Notes: generated from the sequence alone by a model not told the origin. A stretch of 64,000 nt of DNA from Valencia hispanica (GCA_963556495.2 OY747704.1:35236001-35300000), one strand, 5' to 3'; shown: positions 40,399 through 50,384, counted from the first letter of the stretch. Numbers and translations are program-made.

Positions 40399-40440
40399 TG
40401 GATGGATGGATGGATGGATGGGTGGATGGATGGAAGGATC
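40399..40440. repeat. (GGAT)n short tandem repeat
   Basis: About ten imperfect copies of ggat, with gggt and gaag variants. Confidence 0.9.
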
Positions 40441-40469
40441 ACATCCGTTAAAATAAAGCGTTGCAAATA

Positions 40470-42058
40470 CAGATCCTTCTCAAAAAATTAGCATATTGTG
40501 ATAAAGTTCATTCTTTTCCATAATGTAATGATACAAATTAAACTTTCATATATTTTAGATTCATTGCACACCAACTGAAATATTTCAGGTCTTTTATTGT
40601 TTTAAAACTGATGATTTTGGCATACAGCTCATGAAAACCCAAAATTCCTATCTCAAAAAATTAGCATATCATGATATGGTTCTTTAAACGAGCTATTAAC
40701 CTAATCATCTGAATCAACTAATTAACTCTAAACACCTGCAAAAGATTCCTGAGGCTTTTAAAAACTCCCACCCTGGTTCATTACTCAAAACCGCAATCAT
40801 GGGTAAGACTGCCGACCTGACTGCTGCCCAGAAGGCCATCATTGACACCCTCAAGCAAGAGGGTAAGACACAGAAAGAAATTTCTGAACGAATAGGCTGT
40901 TCCCAGAGTGCTGTATCAAGGCACCTCAGTGGGAAGTCTGTGGGAAGGAAAAAGTGTGGCAGAAAACGCTGCACAACGAGAAGAGGTGACCGGACCCTGA
41001 GGAAGATTGTGGAGAAGGACCGATTCCAGACCTTGGGGGACCTGCGGAAGCAGTGGACTGAGTCTGGAGTAGAAACATCCAGAGCCACCGTGCAGAGGCG
41101 TGTGCAGGAAATGGGGTACAGGTGCCGCATTCCCCAGGTCAAGCCACTTTTGTACCAGAAACAGCAGCAGAAGCACCTGACCTGGGCTACAGAGAAGCAG
41201 CACTGGACTGTTGCTCAGTGGTCCAAAGTACTTGCATGTCATTCGGAAATCAAGGTGCCAGAGTCTGGAGGAAGACTGGGGAGAAGGAAATGCCAAAATG
41301 CCTGAAGTCCAGTGTCAAGTACCCACAGTCAGTGATGGTCTGGGGTGCCATGTCAGCTGCTGGTGTTGGTCCACTGTGTTTTATCAAGGGCAGGGTCAAT
41401 GCAGCTAGCTATCAGGAGATTTTGGAGCACTTCATGCTTCCATCTGCTGAAAAGCTTTATGGAGATGAAGATTTCATTTTTCAGCACGACCTGGCACCTG
41501 CTCACAGTGCCAAAACCACTGGTAAATGGTTTACTGACCATGGTATTACTGTGCTCAATTGGCCTGCCAACTCTCCTGACCTGAACCCCATAGAGAATCT
41601 GTGGGATATTGTGAAGAGGAAGTTGAGAGACGCAAGACCCAACACTCTGGATGAGCTTAAGGCCGCTATCGAAGCATCCTGGGCCTCCATAACACCTCAG
41701 CAGTGCCACAGGCTGATTGCCTCCATGCCACGCCGCATTGAAGCAGTCATTTCTGCAAAAGGATTCCCGACCAAGTATTGAGTGCATAACTGAACATAAT
41801 TATTTGAAGGTTTACTTTTTTTGTATTAAAAACACTTTTCTTTTATTGGTCGGATGAAATATGCTAATTTTTTGAGATAGGAATTTTGGGTTTTCATGAG
41901 CTGTATGCCAAAATCATCAGTTTTAAAACGATAAAAGACCTGAAATATTTCAGTTGGTGTGCAATGAATCTAAAATATATGAAAGTTTAATTTTTATCAT
42001 TACATTATGGAAAAGAATGAAAATTTTCACAATATGCTAATTTTTTGAGAAGGACCTG
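40470..42058 (+). mobile_element. Near-complete Tc1-like transposon with about 200-bp inverted repeats
   Basis: The 1,589-base element is flanked by TA on both sides (40468-40469, 42059-42060). The left end cagatccttctcaaaaaatt is mirrored by the right end, whose complement starts caggtccttctcaaaaaatt. The inverted repeats run about 200 bases, and I count about six differences by eye, so this is a fairly young copy. Each repeat carries the motif tctcaaaaaattagcatat twice, at the outer tip and again at its inner edge (left: about 40478 and 40652), the IR/DR architecture of many teleost Tc1 elements. It encloses a transposase pseudogene. Confidence 0.92.
40799..41781 (+). pseudogene. Tc1-like transposase, broken by a small internal deletion
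   Basis: Frame 1 starts MGKTADLTAAQKAIIDTLKQ at 40799 and contains a paired-type helix-turn-helix (KEISERIGCSQSAVSRHLSG) and a basic linker (GRKKCGRKR). It runs to WTVAQWSKVL near 41231. There the reading continues only in another frame, from SFGNQGARVWRK (about 41240) through GAMSAAGVGPLCF, FQHDLAPAHSAKTT and [12 protein letters not shown] to PTKY and TGA at 41779. Between the two frames the F-S-D-E-S block that carries the first catalytic Asp is absent, consistent with a deletion of roughly 25 bases. The second Asp (QHDLAP) and the Glu (NPIE) remain, 34 residues apart (DD34E). The protein therefore cannot work as an enzyme. Confidence 0.9.
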
Positions 42059-42060
42059 TA

Positions 42061-42833
42061 ATTTGCAAAAATCATAATCAAACAGGAGTTCGCAGTAACG
42101 TAAAAAATGTGTGGTTGTTAAAACATAGAATAAGTTTCCCAAAACATTATTGTTATACAACTTACAGGTCCCACATCCTTCTAATGATCAGAAGGAGAGA
42201 TTAAAATGAAACCATGAAAAAAAGCATCTCCACAACTCCCAACATCAAAACAAGGACCAACTGTATGCAGATATTTTTATAAGAAAGAGGAAAGATCAGC
42301 TGCTACTGGTGTGATTTAATGGAAAAAATAAGCTAGAATACAGAGATAAGGGTTTTACAAATATACCGAACAGAAATAACAAATTATAGCAACACTTCTT
42401 TACCAGTGGTGTCAAAATGCTGCTTATCTGACACATAATACACACAAAAAACTGTCAGTTTCTCTTTTTGAAGATAATGATGTTAATCTTATTGACTGTG
42501 CCTACACCTCTTACTCAGAAACCTGTACACATGCATTAATTTAAATATCACATTCACAGTGTTAAGGGTCACCGACGGTTGAAGCATATCCTGCGTGGAT
42601 GGACTCTGCAGACTGTTGTTACCTCACAGGACCAACCTTTATTTAAATGGATGAAAACAAGCAAAATAAAGGCCTCTTAAGAGAAAAAAAGAGCAAATAA
42701 CCATACGAATGAAAAGGAGGGGGGCTTATATTTAAGGTTCTTCTGTGAAATTACTTATTGGAGTCTAAAACTCTGTAACTCTGTCACCTAAATGTGCTTG
42801 ATTTCTTTTAGTTTTAGAGGTATTATGACATCA
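42061..42833. other. Intergenic spacer, nothing recognised
   Basis: No gene or repeat recognised between the Tc1 element and the next interspersed repeat. Confidence 0.4.
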
Positions 42834-43162
42834 GGGCTGCACAGTGGAGCAGTTGGTTGGACTGATGCCTTGCAGCAAGAATGTCCTGGGCTTTGAATCC
42901 CAGCCTGAGGTATTTGTGGGAAGTGTTAGCATGATCTCCGTGTGCATTAGTTTGTTCTCTCCAGCTTTGTTCCACAGTACTAAAACATGACTGTTCGGTC
43001 ACTTGGTCTCGCTTGATTGCCCCTAGTTATTAGTGTATGTATGCATGGCTGTCTGTGTTGCCGAGATGGACTGGTGACCTGTCCAGAGTGTACCCTGCCT
43101 CTTTTCCAATTACTGCTGGAGAGACAACTGGCTGCAGACAATGGATGGATGGATGGATTATA
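42834..43162 (+). repeat. Teleost interspersed repeat, gggctgcacagtgg family
   Basis: It starts gggctgcacagtggagcagt, continues with ttgcagcaagaatgtcctgg and ggactggtgacctgtccaga, and closes in a ggat tract (43142-43158). The same family is seen at 16108-16229 (minus) and 48503-49675 (plus). I cannot say from sequence alone whether it is a SINE or a non-autonomous DNA element. Confidence 0.65.
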
Positions 43163-43576
43163 ACATGACACATTGGAGCTCCATGAACTAGGAGACTTGT
43201 TTTTTGAGTTTTGAGCTTGGCTTCTTTTTACCTACATCACTGATAACAAATCCTGAATTCATTCAAAATGATAAAACTATTAAACTAAAAATATACTTCA
43301 TTGTAAAATTTTACTTACAGCTAATTTCCAGACTACAGAGAGTAAATGTGGGAACTTGAAAACATGAATCCAAAAACCATAAGGAAACCTGCACTTCAGT
43401 TGGATGGCACTGCAGATTCCTTTTCTCCTCCTGGGGGTTTTTCTTCTTTAATAACAGCCATGGTTTTAACATCATTTGCAACACCATCTTCAAGGATCTT
43501 ATTATCGCTTTATCAGGACATTTATCATGATAGAGGAAAAAAATGAAAGGAGAGGAAGATAAAGAAGGAGGGGGGA

Positions 43577-43584
43577 TATAAAAG
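43577..43584 (+). promoter_or_regulatory. Candidate TATA box for upstream rasef first exon
   Basis: A perfect TATAAAAG follows a purine/G-rich stretch (aggaggggggatataaaag), 226 bases before the ATG at 43810. It predicts transcription starting near 43607-43615 and an unspliced leader of about 200 bases. That leader holds a short upstream open frame (43701-43751). Function is inferred from position and motif only. Confidence 0.45.
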
Positions 43585-43809
43585 TGAGGTAACAGAATGA
43601 CAGAGCATTATCTAGGAAGCAGCCTTCTTTTATTATTGGGGCAGTTCTTCTGGTTCCAACATTATGGGTGTCTCCCCATAATCTGCGAGTGTCTTCAAAA
43701 ATGAAATGCAAGTTTAATTTTGCAGGGGAATTAAGCTCCAGCAGTCTCTGAATGCTTTTTCATCAATTCTGGGTTCCAATAACTTTGTTAAACTTAGAGT
43801 TTCAAGACT

Positions 43810-44123
43810 ATGGCATCAATAAACAAAGTGGCTGATGAAGAACAGGACCGTCTGAGATCCCTTTTTCACACCTACGATGTGGACAACTCAGGACGGATAG
43901 AAAAAAATGAATTTTCTGCTATTTGCCAAGAGCTCCAAGTCCCTTCTGAAGAAGCAGAGGGAATATTCAGCCGCCTGGATGCTAATGATGATGGCACGGT
44001 TACCTTAGAGGAGTTCCTCAGCGGATTCACAGATCAACATCAGAAGGAACTAATAGAAGAAGAAGGCAAGAACTCCTTACCTGTGGAAGAATTTTTAATA
44101 AACAAAGAACAGGTCATGATCAG
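43810..44123 (+). CDS. rasef: RAS and EF-hand domain protein, upstream alternative EF-hand exon (1a)
   Basis: The open frame from ATG at 43810 (A at -3 and G at +4, a good context) encodes 104 residues plus two bases of Arg, ending at a consensus donor (ag/gtgagg). It has two canonical EF-hand loops, DVDNSGRIEKNE (residues 23-34) and DANDDGTVTLEE (57-68), with all expected Ca2+-ligand positions. By eye, 45 of 64 aligned residues match the second EF-hand exon at 45599. Its end (LPVEEFLINKEQVMIR) diverges from the usual RASEF AKFIPR ending, but the splice phase is the same, so it can join the exon at 57653 in frame. Base use differs: about 6 CpG here versus about 32 downstream. It may be an alternative first exon, the start of a four-EF-hand form, or a separate short calcium-binding product. 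Confidence 0.8.
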
Positions 44124-45240
44124 GTGAGGAGGTAGATGTCAGAGATATTTGTATATTTTGTGGTTTTGCAGGGAAATATGTTAATTTGAGAGTATAAAGG
44201 TGATTATGGTTATTGTTATAGTGTGATTAGAAACAGGTTAAGAGCTGTTCCATCTTCTCACTTGAAAAAATTACTCTACATGATGAAAGGAAAAACACAA
44301 TTCAGATCAAAATACTTTATTTGTTTAATTTGGTACATTAGTTGTCATAATTGCAACACTGAAATTACAAAAAAAGTTTCAGATGAGGTAAAATGGCAAA
44401 ATGTTATTAATCCTGATTACAACTGGATGTAGCTCAATAAGCGCAGCAACTGAAAGAGTCAAAATTGCAAAACGTTCTAAACCTCACATGATATAGAGTC
44501 ACCCAAGAGAAACTATTTAGCAAAAAACCCTTACTTAACACAAAGAATCAGCCTTGGTGGATGAGATAGATAGATAGATGTACCCAACATGCACGAATGT
44601 CTTTGTGTATTAGCTCAGTTTTGAAGCAGAATTAATCTCAGGCTGCTAAAAATCGTTTATATATTACATTATGCCCTTTTGTGTCCTCTTCCAGAAAAAA
44701 AATATAATACTCTAAGAGAGTTTAAAACGTTGAACTAATTGTGAGGCTATGTCTTGCACAGCAGCATACGGTTATCAGTAAATGTGGTTAGCCTACATAC
44801 TGGATTTTATCATACTGTAACTACACAAAGTGAGACTCAAGGTTTAATGAAGGCATTTTAAAGCCTGACAGTTTTGTAAAGTTCTAAATTTAAAAGTGAA
44901 ACATTTTAACTCTTTCCAAAGATCCAAATAACAAAACACTTTAAGCTGTTTTTCTGCCATTGTGGATCAAAAATTGTGTCTGTATTTCATAAATAAGCTA
45001 TAACCAAAGTATAGTAATTAATTAATTCTCATACCCATTAGATAATATGGGATAAAATTTTATTACTCTGAGATAATATCTCCCTGATTATGACTTGGCT
45101 AAATATGAGATAGGCTACTATATAATATGACACATTATATGTTATTGTAGTGGCAAAAACTGGCTTCCATAAATTGCAGATGCCTCTAAGTTGCTACTGT
45201 ACAAGATATCTATTTCCCTCTGCGTAAAGTCTACACCTTT
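44124..45240 (+). other. rasef, between the two EF-hand exons
   Basis: About 1.1 kb of AT-rich DNA with no recognised gene or transposon. A short gata run occurs at about 44567-44579. Confidence 0.4.
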
Positions 45241-45573
45241 ATGTTCAGAGCAGAGGGAGGAGTGAGCAAACACTGTCACAGAAGTACCGAGGGCAGGTGC
45301 GTTACCTGAGTCCAAAATATTTAAGACAGCTGAAGTGGCATTTATTGTTTTACGCTGAATTTACTCACTTTGTTTTCAAAATTCGATTGATGCGATAAGA
45401 GGTGAAAAATAGTTTGCTGAAACGCGGTTCAAGTTGGGACACTGGGAGCTAAACCTTTTTATTTTGCGGTCATCCAGAAAAAAAGGACACTTGGGGCTTT
45501 GTTTTGATTTCTTGGATTCTCCGTCTCAGGGGTCATCGTAATTTTTCTGCAAAGTCCTCCTTTTCCCTTGCAG

Positions 45574-45598
45574 CCAGGCACAGCCTTCCGTCACGGGT
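45574..45598 (+). promoter_or_regulatory. rasef: Acceptor-like site and in-frame 5' extension of rasef exon 1b
   Basis: Immediately upstream is a strong acceptor-like tract, tcctccttttcccttgcag (ending 45573). The 25 bases from there to the ATG at 45599 contain no stop in the frame that a phase-2 donor would impose. Splicing from exon 1a (ends in phase 2) would add Ser-Gln-Ala-Gln-Pro-Ser-Val-Thr-Gly and then continue into the EF-hand frame. Used this way, 45574-45903 is 330 bases, a symmetric exon. Alternatively the acceptor serves a non-coding 5' exon or is coincidental. Confidence 0.45.
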
Positions 45599-45903
45599 AT
45601 GAGCGCGGAGGAGAGGGACAGACTGCGCGCCCTCTTTCACGCGTACGACGTCGACAACTCCGGGCGCATCGAGAGGAACGAGTTCCTGACGATCTGCGCC
45701 GAGCTGCAGGTGTCAGCGGCTGAGGCGGACAGGATATTCCAGCGGCTGGACGTGGACCAGGACGGAACCGTCACCCTGCAGGAGTTCATCCACGGCTTCC
45801 ACGACCGCTACGGAGAGGACATGGAGTCCGACGGAGGTCAAATGTCCATCGCTTGGGAGAGCTTCGAGAAGAGACTGGGCGAGCAAGCCAAGTTCATACC
45901 GAG
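45599..45903 (+). CDS. rasef: RAS and EF-hand domain protein, downstream EF-hand exon (1b)
   Basis: This exon starts MSAEERDRLRALFHAYD and has two canonical EF-hand loops, DVDNSGRIERNE (residues 17-28) and DVDQDGTVTLQE (51-62). It ends WESFEKRLGEQAKFIPR at donor gtgaga (45904). Human RASEF has the same plan: two EF-hands, then AWQDFQARLGDEAKFIPR at the exon end. RASEF (RAB45) is an atypical large Rab with EF-hands, a self-associating coiled coil and a C-terminal GTPase domain, implicated in membrane traffic. The linker between EF-hands and AKFIPR is much shorter than in human. Position in CpG-rich sequence and conserved ending make this the standard rasef first coding exon. It ends in phase 2 and joins 57653. 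Confidence 0.93.
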
Positions 45904-47262
45904 GTGAGAGAGCGCACAAAGTTTGCATGCCTTAAAATATGGAAATGTCTAAGAAGATAGGAGTCTATTCAACAAAGCGCACAGTGTGCGTAAAGGTGAT
46001 ACTGACACTTGAGCGTTAGACGTACTGGGAACTATTTAATATTATAAAGACTCTAAATATGTGCAAAATACAAAAGACAGCCCTGAATACAAACATTTAA
46101 GTAGCCTACATATGTCGTGTCAAAAAAGCAAAACCAATCGGCAGGTTGAGTCTTTTTCTCCTAATGAAAGTAGTGTGTCAGTGAGAGCTAAAACTAATCT
46201 ACATAAAACTCAGCCAGTAGGTCTAATAAACAGCATGTAGAAAAATTTCCAAAGTAAAATGAACAAACGAGAGTGATACATTTCTACACAACTATTTAGA
46301 TTTGGGGGGGGGGGGGGGTCAAAAATGAAACAAATTTTGTATATGTTTAAAGTATAGATATCCCCTGAATAAATAACAAATATATAAATAATTAAAGCAC
46401 CACTTACTGAGCAGTAATAGTGATTTTGTATGGGACCAAAGATGAGTTAAACATTTATAGTGCCTTACAAAAAAGTGATTCTGGATCAGTGTATTAAAAA
46501 TTTCTTACAAGTGAAAAAAAAATTCTCCCTGTAACTATTGCGTTAACAATTTTAATTAATAAGAGAATTGTTGATTATTTAGCTGTCCTCCATGAAGGTG
46601 GTTTTATTAGAGTTGCACCAAATTTTCTTATATTTTAAAAATGGTTTAAAGGCCCATCCTGCCATTTCATCCAGTTTTCTTAGATTTTGTATATGTAACA
46701 TCTTGTGTTCATTGTTATTATCATTCAACTCAAGTTAGCTTTATTTTTAGACAACACTTCAGGTGACAATCCTAAACTCAGTGTACTTTTAAAATAAATT
46801 AAAAAATGAAACAAGTTTGTGATATTCAAAACAATAAATAGTCAAATAAAAGTCAAATAAAAAAGAAAAAAAGAAAAATATGTAGAGTACATTTAAATGA
46901 AATACATTTGTCTGGCTAAAAGCCTGTTCCAATTCTTTGTTTATTCTATTTTCATTAGCTGTTTATGGTCCCACTGTAATCCCAAGGACAAAAATATGGT
47001 TCCAATACCATTACACATGCTCATCATTTAAGTAAAATTAACCAATCGAAAACATCCAAAATAACTAAACAGGTTTTGGGTGTTATACATTTTTGTAATT
47101 TGGCAGAGATAGCCTCAGAGTTTACCCATACAATTTTGAACTTTTACCATCTATGTAGGTCTTCGGATCAATATGTTTGCCCCTTCCCTCTTTTGCTGTA
47201 TGCTGACAGCATGTCAAATTTCCTAAAAGTGTACAGCTGATTCTAAATCTCATTCTCATAGT
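45904..47262 (+). other. rasef: rasef intron 1, first part
   Basis: No coding sequence or classifiable repeat was recognised. A run of 15 G lies at 46304-46318. Confidence 0.45.
46304..46318. repeat. Poly-G run (15 G)
   Basis: An uninterrupted G homopolymer, rare and error-prone in sequencing; its true length may differ. Confidence 0.9.
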
Positions 47263-47264
47263 TA

Positions 47265-48355
47265 CAGTGGGGCTAAAAAGTATTTGGCAGCTACCTATGA
47301 GAAAAATGAGAGTGGCCTTTTTATCATAGGTACCCTTCAACTGTGAGAGACAATGTAAAAGAAAAATCCTGAAAACCACATTGTATGCTTTTTTAAAATA
47401 ATTTATTTGTATAATGGTGCAGAAAGTATTTAGCACCTACTACCAGTGACCTTAAGAGAGCTGGGACCACGGTAACAAAGGTTACTATTAGTAACACACC
47501 ACCATACTGCTATCTCCCTGCTTGGGCCAGCACATGTCCAGGCCCGTCTAAAGCTTGCCAGAAACCATCTGGATGATCCAGAGGAGAACTGAGAGAATGT
47601 CATGTGGTCAGATGAGACCAATATAGAGTTCTTTGATATATATGGCGCTCACTGTGTTTGGAGGAGGAAGAATGCCGAGTTGCATCCCAAGAACACCATA
47701 CCCACTGTGAAGCATGGGGGTGGAAACATTATGGTTTTGGGCTGCTTTTCTGCAAAGGGGACAGGACGACTGATCCATATTAAGGAACGGATGAATGGGT
47801 CCATGTATCATGAGATTTTGGGCAAAAATCTTCTTCCATCAGTGAGAGCATTGAAGATGAAACATGGCTGGATCTTCCAGTATGAAAATGATCCCAAACA
47901 CATCGCCTGGCCAGGAGTGGCTTCATAAAAATCATTTCAAGGTTCTGAAGTGGCCTAGCCAGTCTCTAGATCTCAATCCAATAGAGAATCTGTGGAGGGA
48001 GTTAAAAGTCTGTGTTGCCCAGCAACAGCCCCAAAACATCACATCTCTAGAGAAGATCTGCATGGAAGAATGGGCCAAAATAGCAGCTACAGTGTGTGCT
48101 AACCTGGTGAAGACCTACAGGAAACGTTTGATCTCTGTCATTGCAAACCAAGGTTACTATACAAAGGATTGAAATGAATTGTTGTTGACCAAATACTTAT
48201 TTGCTACACCATTATGTATATAAATTCTTTAAAAGTCATACAATGTGATTTCCTGGAATTTTTCTTCACAGCTGAAGTGTACATATGATGAAAACTACAG
48301 ACCTCTCTCATCTTTTTAAGTGGGAAAACTTGCCAAATACTTTTTTGACCCACTG
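47265..48355 (+). mobile_element. Tc1-like transposon, internally deleted (cagtgggg family)
   Basis: TA flanks both ends (47263-47264, 48356-48357). The left end cagtggggctaaaaagtatt and the right end (complement cagtgggtcaaaaaagtatt) begin inverted repeats of about 190 bases. At 1,091 bases it is about 470 shorter than its sister copy at 61037-62598. The 5' part of the transposase is gone. Confidence 0.88.
47602..48172 (+). pseudogene. Tc1-like transposase fragment, two frames
   Basis: Frame 1 (47602-47928) starts at [20 protein letters not shown] with the first catalytic Asp (SDE), continues [16 protein letters not shown] and [11 protein letters not shown], and stops. Frame 2 (from about 47909) gives [18 protein letters not shown] and [14 protein letters not shown] with the final Glu. 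The usual Q-x-D-N-D-P-K-H motif is altered to QYENDPKH, and the N-terminal DNA-binding domain is missing. Non-functional. Confidence 0.85.
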
Positions 48356-48516
48356 TAGCTATATCAAAGCATTGTATCAGTAGTTTCAGCAAAAAGGACA
48401 ACGTTCATGTGTGTTTGCATGGAAATTTAATGAAGTGATTGTGAATTACAGCAAAACTAGAAACCAACATTAACACTTATCAGTGGCTGGAAGCAGGTAG
48501 AGAGCTGCATGGTGAC

Positions 48517-49362
48517 TAGGGATGGGCAATCGATTAAACTGTCTTCATTGATCATTGGGAGAATTAACGATTGATTTTCGATTAATCATTTGTATTTTTA
48601 TATTAAAATTCAGTGTTCATAGGCTATATTAAAATACGGTGAGAATACCGAGAAATTCACGGTAGTTGCACAAAGAAAATATGCGCTATTAGCAGCGGAG
48701 CCAACAGCTAAAAGACGGTACTCATTAACACAAGCGGAGCCAACAGCTAAAAGACGGTACTCATTAACACAACTGACGCTCATATTTTTTTCTTCTCCGA
48801 AAAAATTAAAAATAAAATAAAACGTCATGTTAAAAAATAACTTAATAAAAAATATATATATAGGCTAATACTTATAGGTCTGACAGTTTTTTGTTACATT
48901 TGGCATAAAGAGTCGAGAAAGAGGATGAGAGAGATCAGCGTACCTAACAATGAATTAGGCTCATTAACAGAGTAAAAAAGACAAAAACAAAAGAAATTTA
49001 TATACACACAGCTTCACAGTGTTGGCAGTGAACCAAGACTTTTTTGTTTTGTTTGTTTTTTTAGTCAAAGTGGTCCCACGCCACACTTTGCTGCAACCTC
49101 TTCATGACAATGCTACTTTTGAAATACACAGAAACTGGCAAGAAACTGGCAAGAAACAGAGTCGGCCTGTGGGTTTTATTTTCAGTCATCGCCCTCGTGT
49201 GGTAAAGAGTTCAAATACGGCCACATAGCAAAATTAATTGCATTCCTTCTAAACTCACACTATGCAACAGAACATCCGTTAATTGATCAGTAAAAAAAAA
49301 TGTCATCGATGAAATTCTTAATGATCAATTAATCGATCGTCGATTTATTATGCCCATCCCTA
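48517..49362. mobile_element. Non-autonomous hAT transposon, 846 bp, with intact 8-bp target duplication
   Basis: The ends are tagggatgggcaatcgatta on the left and, complemented, tagggatgggcataataaat on the right (12-base perfect terminal repeats). Both sides are flanked by atggtgac (48509-48516 and 49363-49370), a perfect 8-bp duplication diagnostic of hAT. No transposase frame was seen. A 39-bp tandem duplication lies inside (48695-48772). Confidence 0.92.
48695..48772. repeat. 39-bp tandem duplication inside the hAT element
   Basis: Two adjacent identical copies, each starting gcggagccaacagctaaaag and ending cattaacacaa. Confidence 0.95.
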
Positions 49363-49799
49363 ATGGTGACACCGTTTTTTGCGCTGTTGTCTTGTTGCAA
49401 AAGTTTTCTGGATTTGAATCCTGGCTGGCGCCTTTCTGCATGGAGTTTGAATGTTCTCCTCATGCACTCATGGGTTTTTGCTGGGTACCCCAGCTTCTAC
49501 GCACCGTCCAGAAATATCCATATTAGGTTGACTGGTCTAACTACATAGCTCAGATATGAGTGTGCATGGCTGTTTGTCCTGTGTACCTCTGTATTGCACT
49601 GTGACCTGTCCAGCATCATCTCTCACCTAACAATGTCTGGGGATAGGTACCATCCTCCAATGACCCTACATGAACATACAGATGCATTACTAATGGTGAT
49701 ACACATTTTCTTTCTGTTGAATTAGATTATTATGGTTTACATCTTAGGAGAACCCAAAATTCATAAGGGCCTACATGTCCATTTATTTTAATATATGGA

Positions 49800-50300
49800 A
49801 TTTGCACTCAATACTTGCTCAGAGCTTCGTTTGCATGAATTACTGCGTCAATGTAGAATTGCATGGAGGTGAAGCCCAGATTGTTTTCTTAGGAGCCTTC
49901 AGCTGGTCAGCATTGTAAGGTCTGGTGTCTCTCTTCTACCATCTGGCAACACCTAATAGATTATGTAGTTTGCTGACCAGTAAAGCACAGTAATGCCATC
50001 CTCATCAAACCAGGTATTTGGTACTCTTGGCAGTGTGGGGAGGTGCCTAACCCTGCTAGAACATGAATTCAGCATTTTCATGAAGCTTGTAAGCAGAAGG
50101 AAACATGAAGTGCCCTAACATATTCAGGTAGACGGCTGCACTGACTGTGGAACTGATAAAACTCAGGGGACCAAAACCATCTTCCCAAATCATAACTGAC
50201 TATGAAAACTTTACTCTGGACCTTTAGCAACTTGGAACTCGTAAATCTCTAGACTTTGGATCACAGTCCTCACAAGGTTGTGGTTATACCTGTTTCTTGT
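49800..50300 (-). mobile_element. Probable decayed Tc1-like element, antisense
   Basis: Plus-strand strings such as ccaaaaccatcttcccaaat then ctctggacctttagcaactt and tctctagactttggatcaca recall the antisense of a teleost Tc1 transposase of the GNQGxRVW type. No open frame or clear ends. Tentative. Confidence 0.35.
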
Positions 50301-50384
50301 ACTCTTTTTTTTCTGAAACACTTTTATTCTTTTCCTCAGCTTTCTAATAAGCATAGGCATAGCACTATGTAAACAGCTAAGTCA

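Larger units (their letters stand above)
45240..45910 (+). promoter_or_regulatory. rasef: CpG-rich region over rasef exon 1b; probable promoter
   Basis: CpG density rises sharply from about 45560 and peaks in the exon, where I count about 32 CpG in 305 bases, against very few in flanking DNA. Upstream are an E-box pair in caggtgcgttacctg (45295-45309) and a TATA-like aaatatttaag near 45317-45327. A CpG-rich first exon is typical of a main vertebrate promoter. The limits are approximate. Confidence 0.5.
48503..49675 (+). repeat. Teleost interspersed repeat (gctgcacggtgg family), split by a hAT element
   Basis: The left fragment gagctgcatggtgac (48502-48516) and the right part starting accgttttttgcgctgttgt (49371) join into the same 5' region seen at 42834. 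The right part continues with cctttctgcatggagtttga, ggctgtttgtcctgtgtacc and ctgtgacctgtcc. The hAT element at 48517-49362 interrupts it. Confidence 0.65.

Noticed and set aside
40399..40440. Repeat arrays as possible CRISPR
   Set aside because: These are simple tandem repeats without spacers in a vertebrate genome.
43810..44127. Exon 1a as a processed retrocopy of the rasef EF-hand exon
   Set aside because: It has its own donor in the correct phase, no poly-A or target duplication was seen, and all EF-hand ligands are intact.
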